A DNA stretch of 64,000 nucleotides from Streptomyces mirabilis (GTDB lineage: Bacteria > Actinomycetota > Actinomycetes > Streptomycetales > Streptomycetaceae): positions 6,014,001 to 6,078,000 of the forward strand of contig NZ_CP074102.1 in NCBI RefSeq assembly GCF_018310535.1, written 5' to 3'. Position 1 is the stretch's first letter. Every line of letters begins with the position of its first letter. Under the pieces are notes generated by a model. The model made no database searches. It was given only the letters and a program-made list of their open reading frames with translations, and was not told where the DNA came from. The translations under genes and the position numbers were made by a program. Below, piece after piece: positions 1 to 9,605 of this stretch.

Positions 1-250
1 GCACCCCCGCCTGGAGCCCTGGCAGCCGACCCCGGCCGAACTCGCCGTCGCGGAGCGCGCGCTGGCGGCCGTACCGGAGCGGACGGACGGCTCGGAGCTG
101 CTCTACGCCCGCGTCGACCTCGTCGACGGCGACGACGGGAAACCGTGCGTCATGGAGCTGGAGCTCGTCGAGCCGAACCTGTTTCTGTGGCTGCACCCGG
201 AGTCGGTGCCCGTGGTCGCGGAGGCCGTCGTCAAGGCCGCTCTCCGCTGA
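1..250 (+). CDS. ATP-grasp domain protein, C-terminal fragment
   Basis: The gene enters from outside the window; reading in the frame that starts at base 2 gives 82 residues and a TGA at 248-250. The residues around LYARVDLVDG and VMELELVEPNLF match the end of an ATP-grasp ligase domain, where the Asp and Glu/Asn side chains hold the Mg-ATP. The substrate cannot be told from this part. Its last 20 bases overlap the 3' end of the convergent minus-strand gene at 231-836. Confidence 0.75.
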   Translation, partial: HPRLEPWQPTPAELAVAERALAAVPERTDGSELLYARVDLVDGDDGKPCVMELELVEPNLFLWLHPESVPVVAEAVVKAALR

Positions 251-836
251 CGCCCACGCGCTGCAGCAACCCCCACGTGAACTCCGCCGCGCACTCCCGC
301 GGGACACCCGAAGCGTCCGGGGCCGTGAACGCCAGGCCCCAGCGGGTCGGGGCCGTGCCCTCCAGGGGGCGGGCGGGGGCGAAGGCGCGGGCGACCTCGT
401 CGACCGTGCAGGACCAGGGGCGGAGGTCGTCCAGGGTGCGGGGTTGTGGACCTGTGAGCCCCGGGGCGCGGACCAGCCACTCGTTCCAGGCGACACCGTT
501 CGGGGCGACGAGGACCTCGAAGCGGAGGTCGGGCCAGAGGGGGACGGGCCAGAGCAGGGCCTCGCAGGCCAGGTCGCCGATCCGGCGCGGGGTGACGGAC
601 TCCGGGGCGCCGAGGATCGAGCGGTAGCGGGAGGTCGCCGCCCGCGAGCGGGGGGCGTGCAGCATCGCCTGCCAGCGGCGGTTCGCCTCGCGCATGTCGG
701 CGATCGAGACGCCCAGCTCGTGGCGGGCGTCCTCGACCAGGCCGGGGTTGTGGTCGGCCATGCGGCGCAGCAGGACCAGTTGGAAGTCGAGCGGGGTGAA
801 GGGGCTAGCGGGTCGCTTGGCGGGCATGGGGTCCAT
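231..836 (-). CDS. conserved hypothetical protein, last gene of the envelope-glycan operon
   Basis: A 201-residue soluble protein without signal peptide or membrane segment and with no motif I can assign. It has a Trp/Arg-rich centre (LWPVPLWPDLRFEVLVAP) and a well-formed coding frame. Its start overlaps the end of the FkbM gene upstream by 32 bases, so it is probably translated by coupling as the last gene of the minus-strand operon that begins at 11538. A second ATG at 827 is also possible; neither has a clear ribosome binding site. Function unknown. Confidence 0.75.
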   Translation of the reverse strand: MDPMPAKRPASPFTPLDFQLVLLRRMADHNPGLVEDARHELGVSIADMREANRRWQAMLHAPRSRAATSRYRSILGAPESVTPRRIGDLACEALLWPVPLWPDLRFEVLVAPNGVAWNEWLVRAPGLTGPQPRTLDDLRPWSCTVDEVARAFAPARPLEGTAPTRWGLAFTAPDASGVPRECAAEFTWGLLQRVGVSGERP

Positions 837-1650
837 GGTCGCGTATCGGGAGGGAGCCCGGTCGGCGGCCGTCCGGGAGGAACAGGACCGAGTTGACGTA
901 ACGGGGGCCGCGCGGGGGCAGGACGCGGCGCAGCAGGCCCTGGGCGACCACGTGGGAGGTGCGTGCCTGGCGGGCCTCCAGAGGGAAGGTCGCCAGGGGC
1001 AGCCAGGTGGCGGCGGGCAGAACCCAGCCCGTGTAGCCGCGCTCGGTGAGATGGTCGACCACCGGGGCGATCGGCTGGATTCGGGACTCCAGTTCGATGA
1101 AGAGGGCCGGGCGGTCGCGGGTCAGGAGGGCCTCCGCGCCGCGCAGGACCGCGAGTTCGTTGCCGTCCACGTCGATCTTGACGAAGTCGACGTCGTGGAG
1201 GCCCAGGCTGTCGAGGGTCACGCAGGGGACCTCCAGCGCGCGGGCGTGTATGTCCCGGCGGACCAGGGACGACACGCCCCGGTCGCCCGCGTCGTCCGGC
1301 GGGAGCCAGAGCCGCGCCGTGCCTGGGCGGTCGGAGGCGGCGGCGCGGACCACTCGGACGTTGGAGGGGGAGGTGGCGCAGAGGAGTCCGGCCAGGTGGG
1401 GGACCGGTTCGACGGTCACCACGCGGTGGGCCAGGACCGATAGACGCTGGGTCCAGGGGCCGTACCACCCGCCCACGTCCACCGCCGTGCCGCAGCCGGG
1501 CGGGCAGAGGTCCGTGAGCCGGCCCAGTTCGGGTTCGAAGCGCGGGTAGACCAGCCGGGCGGTCGCCGCGACGAGGCGGGTGGGGAGGTGGGGAGCGAGC
1601 CGGGCGGCCCAGGTCCTTGTCGTCTTCATCGTGCTCGTCGTCCTCGTCAC
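805..1650 (-). CDS. FkbM family SAM-dependent methyltransferase
   Basis: 281 residues. The SAM-binding core begins at AVDVGGWYGPWT (about residue 55), with an acidic residue after the second strand (VTVEPVPHL), and continues through the FkbM-typical segment DFVKIDVDGNE (about 156-166) and the LFIELE strand. FkbM enzymes usually O-methylate sugars or polyketides. Here the neighbours (glycosyltransferase, arabinosyltransferase, acyltransferase) suggest methylation of a cell-surface glycan. The GTG start at 1650 overlaps the TGA of the Trm112-like gene as GTGA; an ATG seven codons in (1629) is an alternative. Confidence 0.85.
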   Translation of the reverse strand: MTRTTSTMKTTRTWAARLAPHLPTRLVAATARLVYPRFEPELGRLTDLCPPGCGTAVDVGGWYGPWTQRLSVLAHRVVTVEPVPHLAGLLCATSPSNVRVVRAAASDRPGTARLWLPPDDAGDRGVSSLVRRDIHARALEVPCVTLDSLGLHDVDFVKIDVDGNELAVLRGAEALLTRDRPALFIELESRIQPIAPVVDHLTERGYTGWVLPAATWLPLATFPLEARQARTSHVVAQGLLRRVLPPRGPRYVNSVLFLPDGRRPGSLPIRDHGPHARQATR

Positions 1651-1898
1651 GGGACCATCCGCTTGAGGAGTTCCTCGTGCTCGTCCTCCGTGACCTGCTC
1701 CCCGGAGGACGGCAGCAGCTGCGGGATGCCGTCGACGATCGGGTAGCGGCGGCGCAGGCGCGGGTTGTACAGCGCCTCCCCGGCGCTCGGTTCCGTCCCG
1801 GAGTTCGGCGCCTCGTCGTCACTCAGGGGCAGCAGGTGCAGTGGGCCCTTGTCCAGCGGGCAGGCCAGGATCTTCAGCAGCGGGTCGTCGGGGTTCAT
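1647..1898 (-). CDS. Trm112 / UPF0434-like small protein
   Basis: 83 residues with the Trm112-type layout: an N-terminal LLKILACPLDKGPL segment, a variable loop, then RRRYPIVDGIPQLLP. Only one Cys (in ACPLDK) of the usual zinc site is obvious, so metal binding is doubtful. Trm112 relatives act as partners or stabilisers of methyltransferases, and this one sits directly between a DMT membrane protein and an FkbM methyltransferase, overlapping both by four bases. Partnership with one of the operon's three methyltransferases is an inference. Confidence 0.85.
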   Translation of the reverse strand: MNPDDPLLKILACPLDKGPLHLLPLSDDEAPNSGTEPSAGEALYNPRLRRRYPIVDGIPQLLPSSGEQVTEDEHEELLKRMVP

Positions 1899-2812
1899 GG
1901 TGGCGTCAGCTCCTTGGCCGCGATGGGGGGTTGGGGTGCCGCGTCGTGTTTGGGCATGACCAGCAGCACGGACACCGCGAGGGCGGTGCCCGCCAGGCGC
2001 AGTGTCAGCCGCACCGGGTCGTGCGGCAGCGCCTCGCCGAACGCGAGCGTGCCGAGCACCGCCGTGAACAGGCTGGTCACCGTCGTACAGACCGGCACGA
2101 TCAGCGAGGCCCGGCAGCGCTGCAGCGCCGCCTGGGACATGACCAGGCCGAACGCGCCGGTGAAGAGAAGGAGGTAGGGGTACGGGGAGCGGAGCACGTC
2201 GACCACCGCCCCCGCCAGGTCACTGGTCGTCAGATAGCTCGACACGCCCTTGATGGCCAGCGAGCTCACCCCGTACAGCAGGCCCACCGCCACGCCGTAC
2301 TCGACGCCCGTCGTCGGCATCCGGTGCCGGTGCCGCGCACGGCGCTCGGCGGCCCCGTACAGCCACAGGCCCGCCGCCAGCGACGGCAGACAGACGGTCA
2401 GGATCAGCGGCGCGGGGGCACTGCGGCTGACCCGGTCCGAGCCCTCGCGCAGGGAGAGGACCACCATCAGCAGGGCGAGCAGGATCGCGCCGAGCGCGTA
2501 CCGCTCGCGGCCCGACGTCTCCTCGCCGAGCAGCCGGGCGGAGAGCAGCACCAGCAGCACGAGCCCGGAGACGAAGATGCCCTGGGCGGCGGCGATCGGC
2601 AGGGTGCGGTAGACGGCGAGCTGGGCACCGAAGCCGGAGGCCAGCGCCAGTGAACCGCCGATCCACAGCGGGCTGCCGAGCACCAGCCGCAGCAGCCGGG
2701 CGGGGCGGCGGATGTCGACCTCGGGCAGTGCGGCGAGCGCGCGCTTCTCCAGGACGAATCCGGTGCTGTACAGGACGTTCGCCAGCAGGGCCGCGGCCAC
2801 TCCCCACCACAT
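1895..2812 (-). CDS. DMT/EamA-type multispanning membrane protein
   Basis: 305 residues with about nine or ten hydrophobic helices, starting with an N-terminal segment (VAAALLANVLYSTGFVLEKR), and the internal duplication expected of the drug/metabolite transporter (EamA or NIPA-like) superfamily. The conserved-looking Gly/Pro helix IAAAQGIFVSGLVLLVLL fits that family. In this operon it could flip or export a glycan precursor, but the substrate is not readable. It starts 3 bases after the methyltransferase upstream and overlaps the Trm112-like gene by ATGA. Confidence 0.75.
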   Translation of the reverse strand: MWWGVAAALLANVLYSTGFVLEKRALAALPEVDIRRPARLLRLVLGSPLWIGGSLALASGFGAQLAVYRTLPIAAAQGIFVSGLVLLVLLSARLLGEETSGRERYALGAILLALLMVVLSLREGSDRVSRSAPAPLILTVCLPSLAAGLWLYGAAERRARHRHRMPTTGVEYGVAVGLLYGVSSLAIKGVSSYLTTSDLAGAVVDVLRSPYPYLLLFTGAFGLVMSQAALQRCRASLIVPVCTTVTSLFTAVLGTLAFGEALPHDPVRLTLRLAGTALAVSVLLVMPKHDAAPQPPIAAKELTPP

Positions 2813-2815
2813 GGG

Positions 2816-3592
2816 CTACGTCCTTCGGGCGTGCAGGAGCAGGATGGAGGAGAGGGCGGGCGTCGCGCAGGCCAGGCGGTCCAGGGGGCGCAGCGGACGC
2901 GGTACGCCGTGGAAGGGTGCCCCGCTCAGTCGTACGACCTCGAAGCCCGCCGCGGTCACGAACTCCCGCAGCGCGCGGGCCGTGTAGAGCCGCAGGTGGC
3001 CCACGACCTCCCGCCCCGGGCGGCCGTGGATCGCGCGCAGGCTCACCTCCGAGAAGACGGGCTGGATACCGGCGAGCAGCAGGGCGCGGTTGTACCAGGC
3101 GGCGAGGTTCGGGGTGGAGAGCATCAGGTGGCCGCCGGGGCGCAGGACCCTGCGGATCTCGTCCAGGGCGCTGTCCGGGTCCACGAGGTGCTCGATCACC
3201 TCGCTGAACAGGACGGCGTCGGCCGAGGCGTCGGCGAACGGCAGTCCGCCGTCGGTGAGTTCGCCGCGGATCGCGTACGGCAGCCGGGCGTGGGCGCGTC
3301 TGAGGGCGTCCTGCGACCAGTCGACGCCGACGAGACGGTGTCCGGCGAGCAGCGGTGCGGCGGTCGCGGCGGCGGTGCCGTCGCCGCAGCCGATGTCCAG
3401 CACGGTCCGCGCGCCGGCCGTGGCGGGGCCGAGCGCTGCGGCCAGCATCCGGGCCTGGCGGAGACTGCGGGGGGTGCCGGAGGCGACGGGGACGCTCGGA
3501 TCCTCGTAGAAGTCGCGAAGTCCCCGGCGGACGGCTGCCGTTGCCGAGGCGGCGGAAGGGGCAGGGGTGGGGGTCGAGGTCGTGGGTGTCAT
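2816..3592 (-). CDS. class I SAM-dependent methyltransferase
   Basis: 258 residues in a Methyltransf_11-type fold: motif I VLDIGCGDGTA (about residues 63-73), an Asp-containing motif II region (LVGVDWSQDA), ADAVLFSEVIEHL and RVLRPGGHLMLSTPN. It belongs to the broad UbiE-like group that modifies small molecules or glycans. The start at 3592 is chosen because it gives an ATGA overlap with the acyltransferase gene upstream. The same frame stays open to 3769, but that extension is only Arg/Pro-rich readthrough of the neighbouring coding sequence. Confidence 0.85.
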   Translation of the reverse strand: MTPTTSTPTPAPSAASATAAVRRGLRDFYEDPSVPVASGTPRSLRQARMLAAALGPATAGARTVLDIGCGDGTAAATAAPLLAGHRLVGVDWSQDALRRAHARLPYAIRGELTDGGLPFADASADAVLFSEVIEHLVDPDSALDEIRRVLRPGGHLMLSTPNLAAWYNRALLLAGIQPVFSEVSLRAIHGRPGREVVGHLRLYTARALREFVTAAGFEVVRLSGAPFHGVPRPLRPLDRLACATPALSSILLLHARRT

Positions 3593-4995
3593 CGGCTGCC
3601 GTCCTCCTCCGTCGCGTGCAGATAGTGCTCGAAGAGGTCGCGGAGGTGGGCGCCGTCGCCGTGGCTGAGCAGGGTGCGCGACCAGCGCAGGGCGACGTGC
3701 AGGCGGCCCGCGGTGGACGCCGTGGTGACGGTCAGGCCGCGGGGTGTCCGGGCGGGCGCCGAGAACCACACCGCGTGCGCACGGCCCGCGTCCGCGCCGA
3801 AGTCCAGCGCGTACGGGATGCGGCCGATGTTGCTGAGCAGCGTGGTCGACGTCCAGGGGCCGGCCGCGCGGCGCAGGCCCCGGGTGAGGGCGGCGCGCCA
3901 GGCGACCGGGACCACGGGGGCGGTCAGGAGGGTCGCGCCGTGGCCGAGTTGGGGCCGGGACAGCGACTTGAGCGCACGGGTCCGTTCCGCCGTACGGCGC
4001 AGCAGTTCACCGATCCGTCCGGCGTCCAACTCCTCCACTGTGAAGGGGACTTCGACGAGTCGCGTCCCGTTGCCGATGGGCATGTCCGTGCCGCGGGGGC
4101 GGTCGTCGACCGGCATCGTGATGCGCAGGGGGCGCGGGCGGGCGCCGTGTTCCCTGTTCCAGTGCGTGATCATCAGGGCGGTGGCCGCCATGAGCTGGTC
4201 GTTCACGGTGTACGGGGAGCCCTTGGGGCGGTGCGGGACGCCGAGTTCGGTGACGAGGAGGCCGTTTCCGGGCGAGGGCTCCGGGGTGCCATGGGCCACG
4301 CGGGCGGGCGGGGTCCAGGTGGACGGGGTGTCGACCTGCACGGCCTTCGCCTCCGCCTCGGGTGGTCGTACGGGTGGTGCGGTCGGGGAGTTGTCCTTGC
4401 CGCCGTACAGCTCCGCGGCGGTGGCGAGGACGCGGAGGCAGGCGGGGCCGTCGAGGGCGGTGTGGTTGACGGTGAGGAAGAGGACGGTGCCCTTGGGGCG
4501 GGGGCCGGTGTGGGTACGTGGCGCGGCGCTTCGGCGCGACGCCGTACCCACCGCGTCCGTCGCCTCGCTGCCGACGGGCGGGCCCGCGCCGTCGACCACC
4601 TCCAGGCGGATGGGCGGCGAGGCGGACAGTGGCGGGGCGGTCAGCAGGGCGCGGGTCCGTGCGTGCTGGAGGGCGCCTGGGCCCGGTGTGGGGAAGGAGA
4701 CGACCTCCAGGTCCGGATCGGGGGTGAGTTCCCACTCGTAGCGGCGGCGGTACCAGGGGCCCGCGGCCTCGCGCATCAGGATGCGGGGGTGCCGGTGCAG
4801 GGCCTCGGTGAACGCCGAGGTGAGGCGGGCGGGGTCCAGGTGGCCGGGGAGGTGGACCTCGATGTGGACGGTCTCGGGTTCCTCCTCCTGGAGACAGTGC
4901 CGGGAGACCTCGTCCACGACGGGGAACGGCACGCGGGCGGGGGGCCGGGACGGTCCGTCGGTACCGTCCCGCGCCGGGTGTTCCAGCGCGGTCAT
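3589..4995 (-). CDS. condensation/PapA-like acyltransferase
   Basis: 468 residues with the two-lobed condensation fold. The active-site motif is NHTALDG (residues 177-183), so the catalytic His and structural Asp-Gly of HHxxxDG are kept while the first His is Asn, as in trehalose- or glycolipid-acylating PapA-type proteins. A DFGAD-like motif (about residue 385) lies in the second lobe. There is no carrier-protein or adenylation domain, so it is a stand-alone enzyme, and a glycan or lipid acylation step is the likely role. It overlaps the genes on both sides by four bases. Confidence 0.8.
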   Translation of the reverse strand: MTALEHPARDGTDGPSRPPARVPFPVVDEVSRHCLQEEEPETVHIEVHLPGHLDPARLTSAFTEALHRHPRILMREAAGPWYRRRYEWELTPDPDLEVVSFPTPGPGALQHARTRALLTAPPLSASPPIRLEVVDGAGPPVGSEATDAVGTASRRSAAPRTHTGPRPKGTVLFLTVNHTALDGPACLRVLATAAELYGGKDNSPTAPPVRPPEAEAKAVQVDTPSTWTPPARVAHGTPEPSPGNGLLVTELGVPHRPKGSPYTVNDQLMAATALMITHWNREHGARPRPLRITMPVDDRPRGTDMPIGNGTRLVEVPFTVEELDAGRIGELLRRTAERTRALKSLSRPQLGHGATLLTAPVVPVAWRAALTRGLRRAAGPWTSTTLLSNIGRIPYALDFGADAGRAHAVWFSAPARTPRGLTVTTASTAGRLHVALRWSRTLLSHGDGAHLRDLFEHYLHATEEDGSR

Positions 4996-7900
4996 CGGGG
5001 TTCGTCCCTTCCCGTGTCGTCGTCCGCCGGGTTCCCCGCCTTGCGGAAGGCGATCCGTGCGGTGGGTGGCTCGACCTCGCGCGCGTCCGCCTCGCCCGCA
5101 CTCGTGTCACCCGCGCCCGCCTCGCGCGGAGCGGAATCCGGGCCGCGTACGGCCGGGGCGGAACCTGGGCTGCGTACGGCCGGGGCGGAACCCGGGCCGC
5201 GTGCGGAGATGGTCGGGCTGGAGGCACGGTCGGGGCCGGGGGCCGGGGCCTCGGCTCCGGCTTGCGTGGCGCCCCGCCCGGGTCCGCGAGCCGGTGTCTC
5301 TCCGAGCGACTTGGTCTGCGTGCCGGGTTTCTCCCCGGGGGACGTGGTTTCCGGGTCGGGCTTCTCCTCCACCGTCCCGGGGCCGCCGTTCTCGCCGCGG
5401 CGGCGTCGGGGGAGCGGTGCCGTCGGGGCCTCGGAGCCCGGGGGCGGGCCGGGCGGGAGGACCGGGCGGGAGCCCCGGGGTGTCGCTCCGGAGGGCTCCT
5501 GGACGCTCACCAACGCGGCGAACAACCCGATCAACGCCAGCAACTGCGCCGCGGGCCCGAACGCGCCCTCGCTCGCGCCCGGTGGCGACCCGGCGCCCGT
5601 GGCGGCGGCGATCCCCGCCCCGGTGAGCGCGAGGAACGCGATCGGTACGAGGAGCGCGTGCCGTTTCCACGCGAGCAGCGCCAGCGCGGGGACCAGCAGC
5701 GCGAACGGTCCCGCGATGACCACGCCCACCAGCGTGAGCGCCACCGTGCCGAGCCAGAGCCCGGCGTCCGGCGCCGCCGGCTGCGGTTCGTCGGTGTTGG
5801 CCTCGCGGCGGCGCCACAGCACGAGCCCCGCGAGAGCCGCCACACCGACCCCGCCGCCGATCAGCCCGGCCTCGTACGTCGTCGAGGGCTCGTACGACAG
5901 CTTGACCGTGCCGCCCGCCCCGGCCGGGATCTGCCAGCCCTGCTGCCAGCCGTCGAGCCGCAGGGGCGTCAGCTTCTTGCCGCCCAGCGTGGCCTGCCAG
6001 CCGTCGTTGTAGTTCTCGTACGTCGTGAGGTACGAGGCGGCGCCGGAGCCGACCTTCACCTCGCGGCGGTCGCCCAGCCAGTCCACGATCCGCAGTTCGC
6101 GCCCGGCACCGGCGGCGGCCTCGACGGTGCCACGGGTGAGGGTGACGTCCGTGACCGCGAGGGGCCCGGCGTCTCCCGCCTCGACCCGGTGCGAGCCGGA
6201 TCCGAGGTCCAACACGGGCTTCGAGGAGCCCTCTTGGCACAACGTCAGCTGGACCGGCCGCCGTTCGGTGAGATCCCCCACCGTGCCCTTCGCGCTCGTC
6301 TCGTACAGCTTCCCGTCGACCGCGAGCGTCGGTCCCTTCCCGCAGGCGAGCGAGAACTCCTGTGTCTCCACGGCCTGCGTGGTGCGGTACTCGGCGAGGG
6401 CCGGGAGGTACACCTCCGTCAGCCCGACCGGCAGTTGCAGATCGGCGCCCGCGACCGGGTTGTGGAGCGTCAGGGGCGCGGTCTCGGTGACGGTGATGTC
6501 GAGCTGGTTCGTGGTGATCGGGTCGAAGCGGGCCCAGCCGTTCTCGTCGACGCCGGCCACGGTGTCCCCGTCCGGGGAGCGGATCTCGATCTTCGTCGGG
6601 CGGGTGGAGAGGCCGCCGGCCGCGGCCAGGACCATGGACGAGACGGGCTTCTTGTCGGGCCAGCTCAGATGGATCGTCGGCCTGTCCCCGGCGATCCAGG
6701 CCGTGGTCAGGTTGCCGTCCGTGAGGTTGCGGGCGTCGAGGCCGGGGCCGAGGGCCGTCGTGGAGTCGGCCGTCGCGACGATCCGGTTCGACTGTTGGGG
6801 CGAGACGTCGTACAGGAGCTTGTCGAGTGCGTCGCCGGTGATCGCGACGGCGCTCGCGTTCACCTCGTACGATCCCGCCGTCGAGGTGGAGAAGGTGCGG
6901 TGCAGGCCCGCTTCCGTGCCCGTGGGGGCGAGGCCGGTGGGGTCGGTGGTGCGGTGCAGGGAGACGATCTCGGCGGCGGTGTCCGAGCCGGCGGCGTCGG
7001 TCGGGAGCTTCAGCAGGCGGGTGACCTGGACGTCCGGGAGGGCGATCTCGGAGAAGCCCGCGCCGGTGAGTCCGGCGCGCCGCGCGGTGGAGCCGACGAT
7101 CGTCAGCTTCATCCAACTCGTCGCCCCGGCAGGCGCCTTGACGGACTGGGTCGTGCCGTCGGGTTCGAGATAGCTGGTGGCGGAGCCCTTCTCCGTCTCC
7201 ACCCGGACCCTGGTCGCCGCGGACCGCATGCCGTCCTGCGGCAGCGGGGTGACCTTGAAGGACTTCGGCATGTCCAGGGACCCCTCGAAGCGGATCCGTA
7301 GCCACTGCCCGTTCGCGGACCCGGACGCGCCCTCCGCCCACGCGGTGTCGGGGTTCCCGTCGAAGGCGTTCACGGGGTCGTACTGGGGGAGGTGGAACAG
7401 CCAGTTGCCGGTGGAGGACGCGGTCACCGAGCGGGCGCCGCGCAGCTCGGCCACCGTCTGGTGCTCGATGCCCTTGGTCGGCAGGATCTGGTGCGGTTTC
7501 TTGCCGGCGTCCTGGGCGCTGCCGCTGTCGTTGCGCTGGTCGGGCGTGTACGTGTACGAGGTGTTGGAGTTGACCAGGCCGAAGCGGGTGTCGGCGCGTC
7601 GCAGCCCGTCGCCGACCACCTGGACCGCGGCGGTGCCGAGGCCGGGATGGTTGTCGCCGGTCAGTACGGCGGGGCGGCCGCGCATCGAGGGGTCGGCGGC
7701 CAGCGGCAGCAGCGCCTCGGGGCCGCCGGAGACGACGGCGGTGTCCGCGATGGCGCTCAGCCCGGCCTGTCCGGGGCGCGGTGCGCCGTTGCCCGCCGGT
7801 TCGTAGATCTCGACGGCGCGCTCGCGCGGGTAGAGGCCCTCGACCTGGAGCGGGGTGTGGTGGGCGATCCGGCCGCCGGTCACGACCGGTCCGAAGCCGG

Positions 7901-9605
7901 TGACCCGCTGGTAGCCCGACTGTTCCAGGGTCCGCTTCACGGTCTGGGTCGGGACGTAGCCGACCTGGTCGGGGTCGAGGTCGTTGCGGACGACGACGTA
8001 GTAGAGCCCGGCCCGGCTCAGATAGTCCCCCAGGCCGGGGACGTCACTGCCGGTCATGAGCGCCTGCTCGACGGCGTCCATGGCACGCCGGTTGCCGGGG
8101 GTGCCGAAGGGGACGTAGTCCCGCTCGGCCCAGCGGGAGTCGGCGAGCACGTCGAGGGGCTCGTCGATGGGGGAGCCCCAGGTGTAGAGGCCGTGCGCGG
8201 TGGCGGGGACGACAAGGGCACGGGAGTCGGGCGAGTACTTCTTCAGCCAGTCGGCGGTGGTCTGCCAGTACTTGGGGAGCTGCTGGAAGGAACCCGGGTT
8301 GAGGATCGATCCGTTGAGGTACGGCCAGGCGAGGCCGGGCAGGATCAGCACGGCCGCGACGAGGGGCGCGTAGCGGCGGCCGTGTACGGGGCGGGCGCCG
8401 CGTGGCTCCGCCGCGACCCCGGCGAGATGCGCGAGGCCGAACACGAGGGCCAGCGCGAGGCCCGTCTGGAACTTGTAGATGTTGCGGAAGGGGACCAGCC
8501 AGCCGTTCAGCCAGTCCTGGACCACGCCGTGGAAGGGCGCGCCGAACGCACCGCCGTACCCCGCGAGGGTGAGGAGCGCGACCGACAGCACGGTCAGGAC
8601 CAGCCAGCGGCGCTCGGGCATGTCACGTCTGGCGAGCCCGGCGAGACCGAGTCCCGCCGCGAGCGCCGAGCAGACGATCACGATCACCGAGGCGGCGACG
8701 GTCCAGCCCGCCGGCAGCCAGGCCTCGCCGAAGTGGAGGTACGCGACCCAGTTCCCGGCGCCGCGCAGGGACTCCGTGGCCGACATGGTGGCGGTCGTGG
8801 TCCCCGAGGTCTCCACGTACGGGAGGAAGTTCTCGCCGTAGACCCCGAGCATCAGCAGCGGGATCACCCACCAGGCCGTCGCCAGGATCACGCCCGGCAC
8901 CCACCAGGTGATCAGCTTGCGCTGTCGGGGTCCACGTGGACGGGACAGCAGATACAGCCCCACGGGGAGCAGCGAGGCGAGGGTCGCCGCCGCGTTCACG
9001 CCGCCCATGAAGGGAATGACGAGCGCCGAGCGGAGGGCGGCGACGCGGGCGCTGTAGCGCTCGTCGGTGAGGGGGAGCAGGACCCAGGGGAGGAAGGCGC
9101 CGGGGAGCGCGGCGGCGGAGGTCGAGCCGACGACGATCGTGAAGACCGGCCAGAGCGCGTACGCGACGGCGGCGAGCAGCCGGGAGGAACCGTTCCCGAT
9201 CCGCAGCCGTTCGGCCAGCCGCAGGGCGCCCCAGAAGGCGACGGACACGACGATCGACAGCCACAGCCGTTCCGCCAGCCACACCGGGAGATGGATCAGC
9301 TTGCACAGGCCGTAGAACGGCAGCATCGGCCAGACGTAACCCACGTACTGGTCCTGGATGCCGCCGAAGCCGCCCCGGTCGTGCCACAACTGGCCCAGGT
9401 CGGACAGGAACTGCCAGGGGTCGAGCGCGACACCGAGCTTGGTGTCGAACGTCATGCGTCCGGGGTGCACGGCCAGGAACAGCACGAACACCACGGCCCA
9501 GAACCCCAGCAGCCAGCGCCTGGACCGCGGCCCGTGCGGGGGGCCGGACGTGGTCGAGACGGGGCGGACGGCCGCCGGGGGAGGAGCCTGGACCGTGGTC
9601 GTCAT
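4992..9605 (-). CDS. AftD-like alpha-(1->3)-arabinofuranosyltransferase family membrane protein
   Basis: 1537 residues, about the size of mycobacterial AftD. The N-terminal third has at least ten hydrophobic helices and a GT-C-type first loop (FLAVHPGRMTFDTKLG). A long extracytoplasmic part contains a discoidin/F5-8C-like carbohydrate-binding segment near NAFDGNPDTAWAEG (about residue 720) and further beta-rich repeats. The C-terminus adds more helices and a charged, Pro-rich cytoplasmic tail. AftD enzymes transfer arabinofuranose from a polyprenyl donor to arabinan outside the membrane. The start at 9605 gives an ATGA overlap with the upstream methyltransferase; the open frame to 9890 is spurious. 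The true glycan in this organism is unknown. Confidence 0.85.
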   Translation of the reverse strand: MTTTVQAPPPAAVRPVSTTSGPPHGPRSRRWLLGFWAVVFVLFLAVHPGRMTFDTKLGVALDPWQFLSDLGQLWHDRGGFGGIQDQYVGYVWPMLPFYGLCKLIHLPVWLAERLWLSIVVSVAFWGALRLAERLRIGNGSSRLLAAVAYALWPVFTIVVGSTSAAALPGAFLPWVLLPLTDERYSARVAALRSALVIPFMGGVNAAATLASLLPVGLYLLSRPRGPRQRKLITWWVPGVILATAWWVIPLLMLGVYGENFLPYVETSGTTTATMSATESLRGAGNWVAYLHFGEAWLPAGWTVAASVIVIVCSALAAGLGLAGLARRDMPERRWLVLTVLSVALLTLAGYGGAFGAPFHGVVQDWLNGWLVPFRNIYKFQTGLALALVFGLAHLAGVAAEPRGARPVHGRRYAPLVAAVLILPGLAWPYLNGSILNPGSFQQLPKYWQTTADWLKKYSPDSRALVVPATAHGLYTWGSPIDEPLDVLADSRWAERDYVPFGTPGNRRAMDAVEQALMTGSDVPGLGDYLSRAGLYYVVVRNDLDPDQVGYVPTQTVKRTLEQSGYQRVTGFGPVVTGGRIAHHTPLQVEGLYPRERAVEIYEPAGNGAPRPGQAGLSAIADTAVVSGGPEALLPLAADPSMRGRPAVLTGDNHPGLGTAAVQVVGDGLRRADTRFGLVNSNTSYTYTPDQRNDSGSAQDAGKKPHQILPTKGIEHQTVAELRGARSVTASSTGNWLFHLPQYDPVNAFDGNPDTAWAEGASGSANGQWLRIRFEGSLDMPKSFKVTPLPQDGMRSAATRVRVETEKGSATSYLEPDGTTQSVKAPAGATSWMKLTIVGSTARRAGLTGAGFSEIALPDVQVTRLLKLPTDAAGSDTAAEIVSLHRTTDPTGLAPTGTEAGLHRTFSTSTAGSYEVNASAVAITGDALDKLLYDVSPQQSNRIVATADSTTALGPGLDARNLTDGNLTTAWIAGDRPTIHLSWPDKKPVSSMVLAAAGGLSTRPTKIEIRSPDGDTVAGVDENGWARFDPITTNQLDITVTETAPLTLHNPVAGADLQLPVGLTEVYLPALAEYRTTQAVETQEFSLACGKGPTLAVDGKLYETSAKGTVGDLTERRPVQLTLCQEGSSKPVLDLGSGSHRVEAGDAGPLAVTDVTLTRGTVEAAAGAGRELRIVDWLGDRREVKVGSGAASYLTTYENYNDGWQATLGGKKLTPLRLDGWQQGWQIPAGAGGTVKLSYEPSTTYEAGLIGGGVGVAALAGLVLWRRREANTDEPQPAAPDAGLWLGTVALTLVGVVIAGPFALLVPALALLAWKRHALLVPIAFLALTGAGIAAATGAGSPPGASEGAFGPAAQLLALIGLFAALVSVQEPSGATPRGSRPVLPPGPPPGSEAPTAPLPRRRRGENGGPGTVEEKPDPETTSPGEKPGTQTKSLGETPARGPGRGATQAGAEAPAPGPDRASSPTISARGPGSAPAVRSPGSAPAVRGPDSAPREAGAGDTSAGEADAREVEPPTARIAFRKAGNPADDDTGRDEPR

